This document shows positions 51,921 through 62,141 of a stretch of 64,000 nucleotides of DNA, piece by piece. Source of the stretch: Serratia nevei (lineage in GTDB: Bacteria; Pseudomonadota; Gammaproteobacteria; Enterobacterales; Enterobacteriaceae); the NCBI RefSeq assembly GCF_037948395.1, contig NZ_CP149940.1, positions 2,480,001 to 2,544,000 of the forward strand, written 5' to 3'. Below the pieces are notes generated by a model, which worked only from the letters and a program-made list of their open reading frames with translations, was not told the origin of the DNA and did not search any database. The translations under genes and the position numbers were made by a program. Positions within the stretch are counted from its first letter, which is position 1; every line of letters begins with the position of its first letter.

Positions 51921-53057
51921 TCAACCCTTGAAAATCAGACGGGAGTTGGTTTGATTGCGAAAACGCAGCTGATCGATACCGATCTGCGAACGATTCGCCG
52001 CTTCCCGCGCCGCCAGAATGGTGCCGTGGTGCGGCGATTTGCCGCATACCGGGTCGGCGTTGTCGGCGTTGCCGGTCAGCATGAACGCCTGGCAGCGGCA
52101 GCCACCGTAGTCTTTCTCTTTCTCCGAGCAGGAACGGCAGGGCTCCGGCATCCAGTCATAGCCGCGATAGCGGTTAAAACCGAACGAGTGGTACCAGATA
52201 TGCTGCAGATCGTGCTCCAGCACCGACGGGAAGGCGATTGGCAACTGACGGGCGCTATGACAGGGTAACGCCATGCCTTCCGGCGTTACGCTCATGAAGA
52301 TCGCACCCCAGCCGCCCATGCAGCCTTTGGGGCGCTCCTCGTAGTAGTCCGGCGTGACGAACAGCAGGTTGGCCAGCTTGCCGTCGGCGGCCATGCGTTC
52401 GCGGTAGCGTTTTACCACCGCTTCCGCGTCGGCGATCTGCTCGCGGGTCGGCAGCAGGCCCTCGCGGTTGAGGTGTGCCCAGCCGTAGAACTGGCAGGTC
52501 GCCAGCTCGACGTCGTCGGCGTCCAGCTGGATCGCCAGTTCGATAATGCGGTCGATCTGACCGATATTGTGGCGATGCAACACGAAGTTGAGCACCATCG
52601 GATAGCCGAGCGCCTTGACCGCCCTGGCCATGGCCAGCTTCTGCTGAAACGCCTTGGCGGAGCCCGCCAGCGCGGCGTTCAGCGTTTCGTCGCTGGCCTG
52701 AAAACTGATCTGGATATGGTCCAGCCCGGCGTCGGCGAAGGTCTGCAGCTTCTTCTCTGTCAGGCCGATGCCGGAAGTGATCAGGTTGGTGTAAAAGCCG
52801 AGATCGCGCGCGGCGGCGATCAGCTCGGGCAGGTCTTTACGCACCAGCGGCTCGCCGCCGGAAAAACCGAGCTGCACGCTGCCCATCGCCCGCGCCTGGC
52901 GAAACACCTCAATCCACTGCGCGGTGGTCAGCTCTTTTTCCTGCGCGGCAAAATCGAGCGGGTTGGAGCAATAGGGGCACTGCAGCGGGCAGCGGTAGGT
53001 CAGCTCCGCCAGCAGCCAGAGCGGCGGGTTCACCGCCGGCGCGCGTGCTTCAGTCAC
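51921..53057 (-). CDS. pqqE: PqqE, radical SAM PqqA glutamate-tyrosine cross-linking enzyme
   Basis: A 378-residue radical SAM enzyme with C23-P-L-Q-C27-P-Y-C30 for the SAM 4Fe-4S cluster and C-terminal SPASM-type cysteines ([30 protein letters not shown]). It joins Glu and Tyr of PqqA by a C-C bond, with PqqD as peptide chaperone. It overlaps pqqD by 8 bases. Confidence 0.96.
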   Translation of the reverse strand: MTEARAPAVNPPLWLLAELTYRCPLQCPYCSNPLDFAAQEKELTTAQWIEVFRQARAMGSVQLGFSGGEPLVRKDLPELIAAARDLGFYTNLITSGIGLTEKKLQTFADAGLDHIQISFQASDETLNAALAGSAKAFQQKLAMARAVKALGYPMVLNFVLHRHNIGQIDRIIELAIQLDADDVELATCQFYGWAHLNREGLLPTREQIADAEAVVKRYRERMAADGKLANLLFVTPDYYEERPKGCMGGWGAIFMSVTPEGMALPCHSARQLPIAFPSVLEHDLQHIWYHSFGFNRYRGYDWMPEPCRSCSEKEKDYGGCRCQAFMLTGNADNADPVCGKSPHHGTILAAREAANRSQIGIDQLRFRNQTNSRLIFKG

Positions 53058-53328
53058 GGAAGGTCACCCATTTTTGTTCGTAGGCGCGCTGGAAAAACTC
53101 CAGCACGTCATCCGCCAACCCCTCGGCGCCGGGAAAGCGGGCGTTCAGCTGCGCGATGATGCCGTTCAGCGTGGTGTGGCCATCGACCAGCTGCAAGATG
53201 GCGGCGGCGCTGTCGTTCAGCTTGGCCATGCCTTCCGGGTAGAGGATCACGTGGCTGTTTTGCACTTGCTCCCATTGCAGGCGGTAGCCGCGGCGGAAGA
53301 CCGGGGTGTGTTCAGGGTTCAGCGTCAT
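53050..53328 (-). CDS. pqqD: PqqD, PqqA-binding chaperone
   Basis: A 92-residue protein with the normal PqqD length: [40 protein letters not shown] and the C-terminal part [17 protein letters not shown]. It brings PqqA to PqqE. The start ATG at 53328 shares its first base with the end of pqqC. Confidence 0.95.
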   Translation of the reverse strand: MTLNPEHTPVFRRGYRLQWEQVQNSHVILYPEGMAKLNDSAAAILQLVDGHTTLNGIIAQLNARFPGAEGLADDVLEFFQRAYEQKWVTFRD

Positions 53329-54083
53329 TACACCAGCCTCTGGTTGTGCCATACCCGCGCGGCGGTCACGCTGTGATAAGGCGGGCGGTTCAGGGTGTAG
53401 GCCATGCTCATGGCGTCCAGCATGCTCCACAGAATATCCAGTTTGAACTGCAGGATCTCCAGCATGCGCTGCTGCTTTTCAACGGTGTCGCAATAGTCCA
53501 GTGCGAGCGCCAGGCCGTGTTCCACATCGCGGTTGGCCTGGCCGAGGCGGCTGCGGAAATAGTCGTAGCCGGCGGCGTCGATCCACGGATAGTGCTGCGG
53601 CCAGCTGTCGAGGCGCGATTGATGGATTTGCGGCGCGAACAGTTCGGTCAGCGAGCTGCAGGCCGCTTCCTGCCAGCAGGCGCGGCGCGCGAAATTGACG
53701 TAGGCGTCCACCGCAAAGCGCACGCCCGGCAGCACCAACGCTTCAGAGAGCAGGGCGTCGCGCTGCAGCCCGACGGCTTCGCCCAGGCGCAGCCAGGCTT
53801 CGATGCCGCCTTCGCTGCCGCCGTAGCCATCGTGATCCAGGATGCGCTGCACCCATTTGCGGCGGGTTTCCGGCTGCGGGCAGTTAGCCATGATCGCCGC
53901 GTCTTTGATCGGAATGCTGGTCTGGTAGTAGAACCGGTTGGCCACCCAGCCCTGGATCTGCTCGCGGGTTGCTTCACCGTTGTGCATCGCGATGTGGTAC
54001 GGGTGGTGGATATGGTAATAAGCGCCTTTGGCGCGCAGCGCCGCTTCAAATGCCGGCGGAGTCAGGGGCAGTGGTTGCGTCAT
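53328..54083 (-). CDS. pqqC: PqqC, cofactor-less oxidase for the last step of PQQ synthesis
   Basis: A 251-residue protein matching PqqC throughout: [20 protein letters not shown] near the start, [20 protein letters not shown] and [21 protein letters not shown]. It closes the ring and oxidises AHQQ to PQQ using oxygen. It follows pqqB by 9 bp. Confidence 0.96.
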   Translation of the reverse strand: MTQPLPLTPPAFEAALRAKGAYYHIHHPYHIAMHNGEATREQIQGWVANRFYYQTSIPIKDAAIMANCPQPETRRKWVQRILDHDGYGGSEGGIEAWLRLGEAVGLQRDALLSEALVLPGVRFAVDAYVNFARRACWQEAACSSLTELFAPQIHQSRLDSWPQHYPWIDAAGYDYFRSRLGQANRDVEHGLALALDYCDTVEKQQRMLEILQFKLDILWSMLDAMSMAYTLNRPPYHSVTAARVWHNQRLV

Positions 54084-54092
54084 GGCGGTTCC

Positions 54093-55004
54093 CTACAGTT
54101 CGATATTCATGCCGTCCCAGCTCACTTCAATGCCGGCGGCGGTCAGGCTTTGCCGCTCTGCCGAGTCTTCATTGAGGATTGGGTTGGTATTGTTAATGTG
54201 GATCAGGATTTTGCGCCTGGCGGGCAAGGTGGCGAGCAGGGCCGCCAGCCCGTGTTCTTCCGCCAACGCCAGATGCCCCATGTCTTTGCCGGTATTGCGG
54301 CCCACGCCGGCGTTGGCCAGCTCGTTGTCGCGCCACAGCGTGCCGTCGATCAGCAGGCAGCCCGCGCGGCGCAGCCACGGCATCAGCGCCTCGTCCGGCT
54401 CACCCAGGCCCGGTGCGTACAGCAGCCCGACCCCGCGCGCGGTATCTTCGATAAACAGCGCCACGTTGTGGCCCGGCAGCGGGCGATCGCGGTACGGCGA
54501 ATAGGGCGGCGCGTTGCTGAGTAGCGGAATGGCGGTAAAGCGCACGGTCGGACAGACCGCCGTGTGGAACGGCTCCCCGGGCGTCACCGGGTGGTGAATC
54601 AGCCCGCCGTTCCAGTGGGAGAGCATGGGAAACACCGGGAAGCCGGTGCTGAGATCGTCATGCACTTCAGGCGTGCACCAGACGTGATGCGGGCAGCCCT
54701 CGCGCAAATTGAGCAAGCCCGCGCTGTGATCGATCTGGCTGTCGGTCAACACGATCGCGCCGATACCGGTGCCGCGCAGCACATCGGGATTATTCAATTC
54801 GGGCGAGGCCAGCAGCTGATGGCAAATGTCCGGGGAAACGTTGCACAGTACCCAGTTTTTACCGTCGTCGCTGACGGCGATGGAAGACTGGGTGCGGCGC
54901 GTGGCGTTGATGCTGTGGTCGCGAACGCCCCGGCAGTTGTCGCAGTTGCAATTCCACTGGGGAAAGCCGCCGCCTGCTGCTGAGCCGAGAACTTTTATCT
55001 GCAT
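54093..55004 (-). CDS. pqqB: PqqB, metallo-beta-lactamase-fold hydroxylase of PQQ synthesis
   Basis: A 303-residue metallo-beta-lactamase-fold protein with the family start [20 protein letters not shown] and the segments [18 protein letters not shown] and [18 protein letters not shown]. It hydroxylates the tyrosine part of the PqqA-derived precursor. It lies 58 bp downstream of pqqA, separated from it by a small hairpin. Confidence 0.96.
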   Translation of the reverse strand: MQIKVLGSAAGGGFPQWNCNCDNCRGVRDHSINATRRTQSSIAVSDDGKNWVLCNVSPDICHQLLASPELNNPDVLRGTGIGAIVLTDSQIDHSAGLLNLREGCPHHVWCTPEVHDDLSTGFPVFPMLSHWNGGLIHHPVTPGEPFHTAVCPTVRFTAIPLLSNAPPYSPYRDRPLPGHNVALFIEDTARGVGLLYAPGLGEPDEALMPWLRRAGCLLIDGTLWRDNELANAGVGRNTGKDMGHLALAEEHGLAALLATLPARRKILIHINNTNPILNEDSAERQSLTAAGIEVSWDGMNIEL

Positions 55005-55033
55005 GTCTAAACCAGAAAGAGAGGGAAAGAAAT

Positions 55034-55052
55034 GCCCGCGCGAAAGGCGGGC
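55034..55052 (-). terminator. Hairpin between pqqA and pqqB
   Basis: On the minus strand GCCCGC / GCGGGC form a 6-bp stem with a 7-base loop, followed by ATTTCTTT. It probably lets pqqA be made in excess over the enzymes. Confidence 0.75.
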
Positions 55053-55062
55053 AGACGGGCGA

Positions 55063-55140
55063 TTAACGGTTGGAAATGTACAGCGTCACTTCCAGACCCA
55101 GACGCAGGTCAACAAATTCAGGTTTAGTCCAGGTAGTCAT
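55063..55140 (-). CDS. pqqA: PqqA, precursor peptide of PQQ
   Basis: A 25-residue peptide, [20 protein letters not shown] ending YISNR. The Glu and Tyr that become PQQ are at 17 and 21, in the invariant E-V-T-L-Y. AAGGAG lies 8 bp upstream. It is the first gene of the operon and too short for usual gene callers. Confidence 0.97.
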   Translation of the reverse strand: MTTWTKPEFVDLRLGLEVTLYISNR

Positions 55141-55257
55141 AGCGGTGCTCCTTAGCATGCATCGTAATAGTTCGAGCCCAATGAGAAACATTCGCATTCG
55201 GCCGGCCCAATGTTGGCGAAATGTGACGGAGATCGCAACCTTTAAAGCGTAACCGGG

Positions 55258-56307
55258 TTATTCGCCCCAGGTGGTGGCGAGCACGTTCAGCCAGTTGCGC
55301 CAGGTCAGCTTCTCCAGCAGCCGGTTATCGAACCCGGCCTGTGCCAGCGCTTGCGTCAGCAGCGGCAGGCCGCCGACATCTGCCAACGGGTGCGGTACGT
55401 TGACCCCGTCAAAATCAGAGCCAAATCCCACGCGATCTTCACCAAGTTTAGCGATCAAATACTCAACGTGTTTAACAATTTCTGTTAAGCCAGTCGTTGC
55501 ACTGTCACGTTTGCCGTCCGCACGCAGGAAGGCGGTACCGAAATTGACGCCGACCATCCCGCCGCTCTGAGCGATGGCGTCCAGCTGTGCGTCGGTCAGG
55601 TTACGCGGTTGCGGGCAGAGGGCGTGGGCGTTGGAGTGGGTGGCGACCAGCGGCGCGCGGCTCAGCTCGGCGGTTTGCCAGAAGGTTTTCTCGTTCATGT
55701 GCGAGACGTCTATCATGATGCGGCGGCGGTTGCAGGCGCGGATCAGCGCCTCGCCGGCCGGCGTCAGGCCGGGGCCGGTATCGGGTGAGCCGGGGAACGG
55801 CCCGCTGACGCCGGTGCCGAAGGCGTTCGGCAGATTCCAGAAGGGCCCGATGCTGCGCACGCCCAGCCGGTAGAAGGCCTCCAGCTGCGTCAGCTCCGCA
55901 TCGATCATGCCGGCGCCTTCAATATGCAGCACCGCGGCGATTTGTCGGTTGAGACGACACTGTTCTATCTCGGTGGCGGTGCGACAGATGCGCAGCTGCC
56001 CCTGAGAAGCCTGCTCCAGCTGCTGCAGGATGGCGATTTGCCGTTCGGCGATCGCCAGCGGATCGAAGGTGGCCTGCGCCTCGTCCTGCGTTTGGTGGCG
56101 CATCTGGGCGATATAGCTGACCGGGGGAATAAATACCGCGAACAGCCCGCCGAAAAATCCGCCGCGCCGCATGCGGGCGAAATCGAGGTGGCCCGGCGTG
56201 ACGCGGGAATAGAAGGCGGTGGCCGGATCGTCGTCATGCTGCAGCCACAGGTTGAGCAGCAGGTCGTTATGGCCGTCGAACACCGGCCAGAGAGGGGGAA
56301 GTGTCAT
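55258..56307 (-). CDS. Membrane dipeptidase-like M19 peptidase
   Basis: A 349-residue M19 (renal dipeptidase) family protein with the zinc ligands in FDGHNDLLLNLWL, HIEGAG, the conserved ATHSNAHAL and FGSDFDGV. No signal peptide, so cytoplasmic. It hydrolyses dipeptides, often with D-residues at the C-terminus. It lies just upstream of pqqA on the same strand (about 117 bp), and may digest fragments of the PqqA leader (inference). Confidence 0.92.
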   Translation of the reverse strand: MTLPPLWPVFDGHNDLLLNLWLQHDDDPATAFYSRVTPGHLDFARMRRGGFFGGLFAVFIPPVSYIAQMRHQTQDEAQATFDPLAIAERQIAILQQLEQASQGQLRICRTATEIEQCRLNRQIAAVLHIEGAGMIDAELTQLEAFYRLGVRSIGPFWNLPNAFGTGVSGPFPGSPDTGPGLTPAGEALIRACNRRRIMIDVSHMNEKTFWQTAELSRAPLVATHSNAHALCPQPRNLTDAQLDAIAQSGGMVGVNFGTAFLRADGKRDSATTGLTEIVKHVEYLIAKLGEDRVGFGSDFDGVNVPHPLADVGGLPLLTQALAQAGFDNRLLEKLTWRNWLNVLATTWGE

Positions 56308-56440
56308 GGGCGCTTCACTGAGTCAGGCATCGTGAACGCTATGTTCTCCCATCGCGCGAGGGGGAACAACCCTCAGGCTATGGGGGCTTTGCCGTCGGCT
56401 GGATCACTCGCCGTCAGCAGGGTAAATTTTAGTGACATTG

Positions 56441-57367
56441 TCACTCTGCGTGAAGCGGTTCCTGCACGCGTTGGCGGCAGACCGTCAGCAGTAGCTGGCG
56501 CAGCCAGCGGTGATCTACCTCGGCGTCTAGGCGCGGATGCCACATTTGCGACACGGTGATGGGCGGCGTTTTCACCGGCAGCTCGAAGACGCGCAGCGGG
56601 CCGCCCGCCGGTTGCGCATGCAGGAACGAGGCGGGCAGCAACGCCAGCAGGTTCGAGGCTTGCGCCACCGCCAGCGCGGCCGGAAAGCTCGGCACCACGG
56701 CGGCGATATGGCGTGCCAGCCCCAGCTCCGCCAGCGCGGCATCTACCGGCCCGAGGATGCGCCCGCTGCGCGAGGCCACCACGTGGCCGCAGGCGGCGTA
56801 GTCGGCGGCGCCGATCTCCGGCTGTTGCGCCAGCGGGTGTGAGGCTCTCATCACGCCGACGAAGCGATCGCGGAACAGCGCCTGCAGGCGGATTTCCGGG
56901 CCCATGTCACCCAGCACGCCAATCTCCAGATCGACCAGCCCTTCACGCAGGGGGCGGTCGCTTTTCTCCGGCTTGGGCGCAAAGCGCAGTCGCACCCGCG
57001 GCGCCTGTTCGGCCGCGGCGGCGATCAGCGCCGGGCCAAAGGCTTCGACGAAGCCGTCGTTAGCACGTAGCGTAAAGGTCCGATCCAGCACGGCGGGATC
57101 CAATGCCCCCTGCGCCGGGCGCAACACCGCGCGCGCTTCGAACGCCGCGTGCCGCGCCCGCTCGCGCAGCGTTTCGGCATAGGGCGTCAGCACCATATGG
57201 CGGCCAGCGCGCACCAGCAGGGGATCGCCGGTGGCCGCGCGCAGCCGGCTGAGGGTGCGGCTCATCGCCGAGGCGCTTAAACCGAGACGCCGTGCGGCGC
57301 CGACGACGCTGCCCGCCGTCAGCAGCGCGTCGAGTGCGATCAACAGGTTGAAATCCGGATCGGTCAT
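56441..57367 (-). CDS. LysR family transcriptional regulator
   Basis: A 308-residue regulator with the usual N-terminal winged helix (FNLLIALDALLTAGSVVGAA and LGLSASAMSRTLSRLRAATG) and a two-lobed effector domain. Start at 57367 (MTDPDFN); the longer frame has no homology. It precedes the dipeptidase by 133 bp on the same strand. Targets are unknown; the dipeptidase is possible. Confidence 0.9.
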   Translation of the reverse strand: MTDPDFNLLIALDALLTAGSVVGAARRLGLSASAMSRTLSRLRAATGDPLLVRAGRHMVLTPYAETLRERARHAAFEARAVLRPAQGALDPAVLDRTFTLRANDGFVEAFGPALIAAAAEQAPRVRLRFAPKPEKSDRPLREGLVDLEIGVLGDMGPEIRLQALFRDRFVGVMRASHPLAQQPEIGAADYAACGHVVASRSGRILGPVDAALAELGLARHIAAVVPSFPAALAVAQASNLLALLPASFLHAQPAGGPLRVFELPVKTPPITVSQMWHPRLDAEVDHRWLRQLLLTVCRQRVQEPLHAE

Positions 57368-57462
57368 GCGTGGGTGTCCTGTGGTGCTGGAAATGGGGGA
57401 AGGCGTTTGCTGCAGTATATCAGCGTAAACGCTGCGTCTCCTGCGATTGATGAGCAATAAAA

Positions 57463-57488
57463 AAGCCGATAACGGAGGTTATCGGCTT
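57463..57488 (-). terminator. Rho-independent terminator of ddc
   Basis: A perfect 11-bp stem AAGCCGATAAC / GTTATCGGCTT with a 4-base loop; on the minus strand it is followed by a T-run. It lies 20 bp after the ddc stop codon. Confidence 0.95.
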
Positions 57489-57508
57489 GGGTGGCAGGCT
57501 GCGCGGCG

Positions 57509-58978
57509 TTACGCCGGCAGCTGCTGGGCGGTTTTCTCGACCAGCGCCAGCAACAGCTTGATGTCTTCCAGCGTCACGATCGGGTTCAGCAGCGTCATCT
57601 TCAGGCAGGTCACGCCATCGAACTCGGTCACGCCGACGTTGGCGCGGCCCGATTCCAGCAGGGCGTCGCCGATGCGCTGGTTGAACAGCGCGACGGCCGC
57701 GTCGCCGTTCGCCGCCAGCTGCGCCGGACGGTAGCGGAACAGCACGCTGGCCAGCTGCGGCTGCATCACCAGTTCCAGCGATTCCTGATCGGCGATGTAA
57801 CGCGCCACCTGCTGCGCCAGCGTCACGCCATGATCGATGATCTCGGCGTATTGCTTCTGCCCCAGCGCTTCCAGCCCCATCCACAGCTTCAACGCATCGA
57901 AGCGGCGGGTGGTCTGCAGCGATTTGGACACCAGGTTTGGCACGCCTTGCGCTTCGTCGAACTCGGAGTTCAGGTAGGCCGCCTGATAGCGCATCAGCTC
58001 ATAGTGGCGCTCGTCTTTCAGCAAGAAGGCCCCGCAGCTGATGGTCTGGAAGAACTGCTTGTGGAAGTCCAGGGTAATGGAGTCCACCAGTTCCAGGCCG
58101 TCCAGGTAGTCGCGGTACTGCTCGGAAAGCAGCAGCGCGCCGCCCCAGGCCGCATCCACGTGTACCCAAATCTGCTGCTGCGCCGCCAGCCGCGCGATGT
58201 CGCGCAGCGGGTCAATGGCACCGGCGTCGGTGGTGCCGGCGGTGGCGACAATCGCCATCACCTGCTCGCCGTTGGCCTTGGCCTGCGCCAGTTTTTCCGC
58301 CAGGTCGTTCACGTCCATACGGGCGAAGCGATCGGTTTTCACCAGGGTGACGGACTGATAGCCGAGGCCCATCAGCGCCATGTTCTTCTGCACCGAGAAG
58401 TGGGCGTTTTCAGAACAGAACACCTTCAGCTTGCGCAGATCGCCCACCAGGCCGTCCTGCTGCACGGAGTGGCCCTGACGCGCGAAGAACGCATCGCGCG
58501 CCAGCATCAGCCCCATCAGGTTGCTCTGGGTGCCGCCGCTGGTGAACACCCCGGCGTCGCCAGGCTGGTAACCGACCTGGGCACGCAGCCACTCGATCAG
58601 CTTCATTTCGATCAGCGTGGCCGACGGGCTTTGATCCCAGGAATCCATGCTCTGGTTGGTGGCGTTGATCAGCACTTCGGCGGCCTGGCTAATTACCAGG
58701 CTCGGGCAGTGCAGGTGCGCCACGCACTGCGGGTGGTGCACCGACAGGCTGTCTTTCAAAAAGTACTCGATGGCGCGATCGATCGCCGCCTGGTTGCCCA
58801 GGCCTTGCGGGGTGAAGTCGAGCTTGATGCGCTCGCGCAGTTCGGCCACGCTTTTGCCCTGATACATCTCGGGCTGTTGCAGCCACTGCACGACGGCTTC
58901 ACTGCTCTGCGTGATCGCCTGACGGTAAGCCTCGGCGCTGTGCGCCGAGGAAGCCAGAATCGGGTTTAACTTGGACAT
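57509..58978 (-). CDS. ddc: L-2,4-diaminobutyrate decarboxylase
   Basis: A 489-residue PLP-dependent group II decarboxylase: GVFTSGGTQSNLMGLMLARD (PLP-ring region), VHVDAAWGGALLLSEQ and the PLP lysine in DFHKQFFQTISCGAF. It converts L-2,4-diaminobutyrate to 1,3-diaminopropane. The gene follows dat by 18 bp, and together they make diaminopropane from aspartate semialdehyde. Start at 58978 (MSKLNPIL), the standard N-terminus. Confidence 0.94.
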   Translation of the reverse strand: MSKLNPILASSAHSAEAYRQAITQSSEAVVQWLQQPEMYQGKSVAELRERIKLDFTPQGLGNQAAIDRAIEYFLKDSLSVHHPQCVAHLHCPSLVISQAAEVLINATNQSMDSWDQSPSATLIEMKLIEWLRAQVGYQPGDAGVFTSGGTQSNLMGLMLARDAFFARQGHSVQQDGLVGDLRKLKVFCSENAHFSVQKNMALMGLGYQSVTLVKTDRFARMDVNDLAEKLAQAKANGEQVMAIVATAGTTDAGAIDPLRDIARLAAQQQIWVHVDAAWGGALLLSEQYRDYLDGLELVDSITLDFHKQFFQTISCGAFLLKDERHYELMRYQAAYLNSEFDEAQGVPNLVSKSLQTTRRFDALKLWMGLEALGQKQYAEIIDHGVTLAQQVARYIADQESLELVMQPQLASVLFRYRPAQLAANGDAAVALFNQRIGDALLESGRANVGVTEFDGVTCLKMTLLNPIVTLEDIKLLLALVEKTAQQLPA

Positions 58979-58996
58979 CGCGGTTATTCGCTCCAA

Positions 58997-60379
58997 TCAG
59001 ACTGGCTTGACGCCGGCGGCCAACAGCGCCTGCTCAAATTTATCCAGGAAAATACCCAGCTCATCATTGGTGATCAGCAGCGAAGGCAGCAGACGTAGTA
59101 CGCAGCCGTTGCGCCCGCCGCGCTCCAGGATCAGGCCGGATTCGAAGCATTTCTTCTGCAGCAGCGCAGACAGTTCGCCATCGGCCGGGTAGCAGCCCAT
59201 GTGATCCTGCGCTTCGTTCGGCTTGACGATCTCGATGCCGATCATCAGGCCCAGACCGCGGACGTGACCGATCACCGGATAACGTTTCTGCAGCTCGGCC
59301 AGTTTGCCTTTCAGCCATTCGCCCTGAGCGGCCACTTTGTCGGCGACCTTGTGCTCTTTCAGGTATTGCAGGGTGGTCAGGCCGGTGGCCATCGCCAGCT
59401 GGTTGCCGCGGAAGGTGCCGGTGTGGTGACCCGGTTCCCAGGCGTCAAACTCTTTCTTGATGCCCAGTACCGCGAGCGGCAAGCCGCCGCCGACCGCTTT
59501 CGACATCACGATGATGTCCGGCTCGATGCCGGCGTGTTCGAAGGCGAACAGCTTGCCCGTACGGGCGAAACCGGCCTGAACTTCGTCGATGATCAGCAGA
59601 ATGCCATGCTCCTGCGTCACTTTGCGGATGCGCTGCAGCCACTCGGCCGGTGCCGGGTTAACGCCGCCTTCGCCCTGAACGGCTTCCAGGATCACCGCCG
59701 CCGGTTTACGCACGCCGCTTTCCACGTCGTTGATCAGGTTGTCGAAGTAGTAGGTCAGCGCCTTGACGCCGGCTTCGCCGCCGATGCCCAGCGGGCAGCG
59801 GTATTCATGCGGATAAGGCATGAACTGCACTTCCGGCATCATGCCGTTGATCGCCGCCTTCGGCGACAGGTTGCCGGTGACCGACAGCGCGCCGTGGGTC
59901 ATGCCGTGATAACCGCCGGAGAAGCTGATCACGCCGGAACGGCCGGTGTGCTTTTTCGCCAGCTTCAGCGCGGCTTCCACCGCATCGGCACCGGACGGGC
60001 CGCAGAACTGCAGGCAATAGGCTTTGCCTTCGCCCGGCAACAGAGAGAGCAGGTAATCGGAGAAACGATCTTTTAACGGGGTCGTGAGATCGAGAGTATG
60101 TAACGGCAAGCCGCTGGTAATGACATTTTGGATGCTTTGCAGGACGTCGGGGTGATTATGTCCAAGAGCCAACGTTCCCGCCCCGGCCAGGCAATCAAGA
60201 TATTGATTATTCTCAACATCAGTGATCCAAACGCCCTGGGCTTTCGCAATTGCCAACGGCAATTTGCGCGGATAACTCCTAACATTCGACTCAAATTCGG
60301 CTTGGCGCGCCAAATAGGTTTCATTGTTTCCGTTTAATGAGTTTGCAACTAAAGTATCAATACGGACTTTATCCGTCAT
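58997..60379 (-). CDS. dat: Diaminobutyrate--2-oxoglutarate aminotransferase
   Basis: A 460-residue class III PLP aminotransferase: [20 protein letters not shown] at the start, the block [20 protein letters not shown], the Asp in [20 protein letters not shown] and the PLP lysine in [13 protein letters not shown]. It makes L-2,4-diaminobutyrate from aspartate-4-semialdehyde and glutamate. The ATG at 60379 is the second of two adjacent ATGs and lies 7 bp from AGGAG. The 0.5-kb leader is AT-rich and has inverted repeats. Confidence 0.94.
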   Translation of the reverse strand: MTDKVRIDTLVANSLNGNNETYLARQAEFESNVRSYPRKLPLAIAKAQGVWITDVENNQYLDCLAGAGTLALGHNHPDVLQSIQNVITSGLPLHTLDLTTPLKDRFSDYLLSLLPGEGKAYCLQFCGPSGADAVEAALKLAKKHTGRSGVISFSGGYHGMTHGALSVTGNLSPKAAINGMMPEVQFMPYPHEYRCPLGIGGEAGVKALTYYFDNLINDVESGVRKPAAVILEAVQGEGGVNPAPAEWLQRIRKVTQEHGILLIIDEVQAGFARTGKLFAFEHAGIEPDIIVMSKAVGGGLPLAVLGIKKEFDAWEPGHHTGTFRGNQLAMATGLTTLQYLKEHKVADKVAAQGEWLKGKLAELQKRYPVIGHVRGLGLMIGIEIVKPNEAQDHMGCYPADGELSALLQKKCFESGLILERGGRNGCVLRLLPSLLITNDELGIFLDKFEQALLAAGVKPV

Positions 60380-60885
60380 CATATCTCTCCTACAACCGAA
60401 GGTCTCAACACGCTCCGATTGAATTAATGAATTAGAAAAGTAACTGCCTTGTGAAAAGCGCGACCAATATATGGCTTTTTCGCCTGGGACTCAATAGCCG
60501 ATTTTGTTTTGAATTGTTTAGTTTTTTCTTAGGCTCATCAATATGTTGTTGATTTATTGACCGTTGGTTTTGCCGGTAAAAAACAACATATCGTTAACAT
60601 GGCACAAAAATCCTTTCCGTCGCCAACCTGCAGGCGGCTTTAATACGCTTATTAATAAGGTGAATTTCCGTTTAATAACATAAATAGGAATTAACGGCTT
60701 ATTTTTATCTATTCACCACCTTAAGTCCTATAGCGTTTATATACACAAAATTTGTGATGAATATAAATGGCCAAGCGTTAAAAGCGCAGCATCCAGATCG
60801 GTGATTTCTCTCAGATTTCACGTAGCGCGATCAAAAAAGCGCGATTTTTACGCAGCGCCGGCCGGGTTCTCCGGCGCTGTTGCCG
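60380..60885. other. AT-rich leader and promoter region of dat-ddc
   Basis: A 506-bp region without a gene, strongly AT-rich in its central 300 bp. It contains a 10-bp perfect inverted repeat (ATATGTTGTT 60541-60550 / AACAACATAT 60582-60591, 31-base spacer) and a nested pair of shorter ones (GGTGAAT 60659-60665 / ATTCACC 60711-60717 enclosing CCGTT/AACGG). Such DNA is a common target of H-NS. Confidence 0.55.
60853..60879 (-). terminator. Possible terminator of the Old Yellow Enzyme gene
   Basis: CAGCGCCGG / CCGGCGCTG, a perfect 9-bp stem with a 9-base loop, just after the stop codon at 60886. No T-run follows on the minus strand. Confidence 0.5.
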
Positions 60886-62106
60886 TTAACGTTGCCGTAA
60901 CCAGGCGTGGTAGCGCTGCAGGATGCGGCGGGTACGCCACTGATCGACGAGCAGCGTGAACAGCGGGGAGTAGCGCACGCTGCGTGGCCGATTGTCACTC
61001 AGCGCTCGCATCCGGCGCTTGACCAACGCCATGCGGGCGAGCGACGCCATCGCTTTGCTGCGCCAGGTGACCGGGGCAGGCAGCGCATGGGGGGCCGCCC
61101 CGGTTTGCCAGCGCCGCGGCAGATCGGGCACTTCCGCCATGGCGGTGGCGATGCCGGCAACCGCGACGCCGCTGTCCAGCACCTGCTGCGCTACTGAAGG
61201 ACGGGCGATGCCGCCGGTGGTCATCACCGGCATGCGGGCCACCGCGGCAAGATCGCGGGCGAAGGACAGAAAATAGGCTTCTCGCGCCAGGGTGCGGCCG
61301 TCCGCCGTTTCGCCTTGCATCGCCGGGCTTTCGTAGCTGCCGCCCGACAGTTCGATCAGATCGACAGGCAGATCGTTCAGCATCAGCACCACCTGGCGCG
61401 CATCGTCCGATGAAAAACCGCCACGCTGAAAATCGGCGGAGTTGAGTTTGACCGCCACGCAAAAGCCCGGCGAGACGCGCTCGCGCACCGCACGCACCAC
61501 CTCCAGCAGCAGGCGGGCGCGGTTCGCCAACTCGCCGCCCCAGCGATCGTTGCGTTGGTTGGTCAGCGGCGAGAGAAACTGGGAAATCAGGTAGCCGTGC
61601 GCCGCGTGGATCTCCACGCCGGTAAAACCGGCCCGTTCTGCAGCGTGCGCGCTGGCGGCGAAGCGCGCGATAACCTCGGCGATCTGCGCTTCATCCATCG
61701 CCTGCGGCTGGGCAAACAGTTTGCTGTGCTTGCCCATCGCCAGCGGGATGGCGGAGGGCGCCCATGCGTTGCCGCCCATGTTCGCCATCACCTGCCGGCC
61801 CGGGTGGTTAAGCTGCATCCACACCTGCGCGCCGCCCTGGCGCGCGGCCTTGGCCCAGGTTTCGAACGGGGCGAGCGGCGTGTCTTGTTCCAGCACCACG
61901 CCGCCGGGGCCGGTCATGGCGCGGCCGTCGATCATCACGTTGCCGGTGATGATCAAGCCGGCGCCGCCTTCGGCCCAATAGCGGTATAAGCGCCACAGCG
62001 CCTGGCCGGGCAGTTGGCCCGGGGCGGCCAGATTTTCTTCCATCGCCGCCTTGGCCAGACGGTTGGTCAGGCGGCTGCCGTTGGGCAGCGTCAGTGGGGT
62101 AAACAT
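60886..62106 (-). CDS. Old Yellow Enzyme family NADH:flavin oxidoreductase
   Basis: A 406-residue FMN-binding TIM-barrel oxidoreductase with LPNGSRLTNRLAKAAMEENL at the start, QLNHPGRQ, the substrate-binding His pair in GVEIHAAHGYLISQFLSP and the FMN-phosphate region MTTGGIARPS. Such enzymes reduce activated C=C bonds of toxic or xenobiotic compounds. The C-terminus is longer than needed for the barrel and is basic. A MerR-type regulator is divergent, and its operator with a 19-bp promoter spacer is visible. Confidence 0.92.
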   Translation of the reverse strand: MFTPLTLPNGSRLTNRLAKAAMEENLAAPGQLPGQALWRLYRYWAEGGAGLIITGNVMIDGRAMTGPGGVVLEQDTPLAPFETWAKAARQGGAQVWMQLNHPGRQVMANMGGNAWAPSAIPLAMGKHSKLFAQPQAMDEAQIAEVIARFAASAHAAERAGFTGVEIHAAHGYLISQFLSPLTNQRNDRWGGELANRARLLLEVVRAVRERVSPGFCVAVKLNSADFQRGGFSSDDARQVVLMLNDLPVDLIELSGGSYESPAMQGETADGRTLAREAYFLSFARDLAAVARMPVMTTGGIARPSVAQQVLDSGVAVAGIATAMAEVPDLPRRWQTGAAPHALPAPVTWRSKAMASLARMALVKRRMRALSDNRPRSVRYSPLFTLLVDQWRTRRILQRYHAWLRQR

Positions 62107-62141
62107 CGGTTTTGCGCTCCTGTCGTAAGGGGAATGGCGCT

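Noticed and set aside
49606..55140. pqq operon as a novel system
   Set aside because: The order and content pqqABCDEF are standard; only the adjacent dipeptidase is worth comment.
57491..58969. 492-residue plus-strand open frame opposite ddc
   Set aside because: Composition (His, Gln, Arg, Val) is typical of an antisense frame in GC-rich DNA; ddc on the other strand has all decarboxylase motifs.
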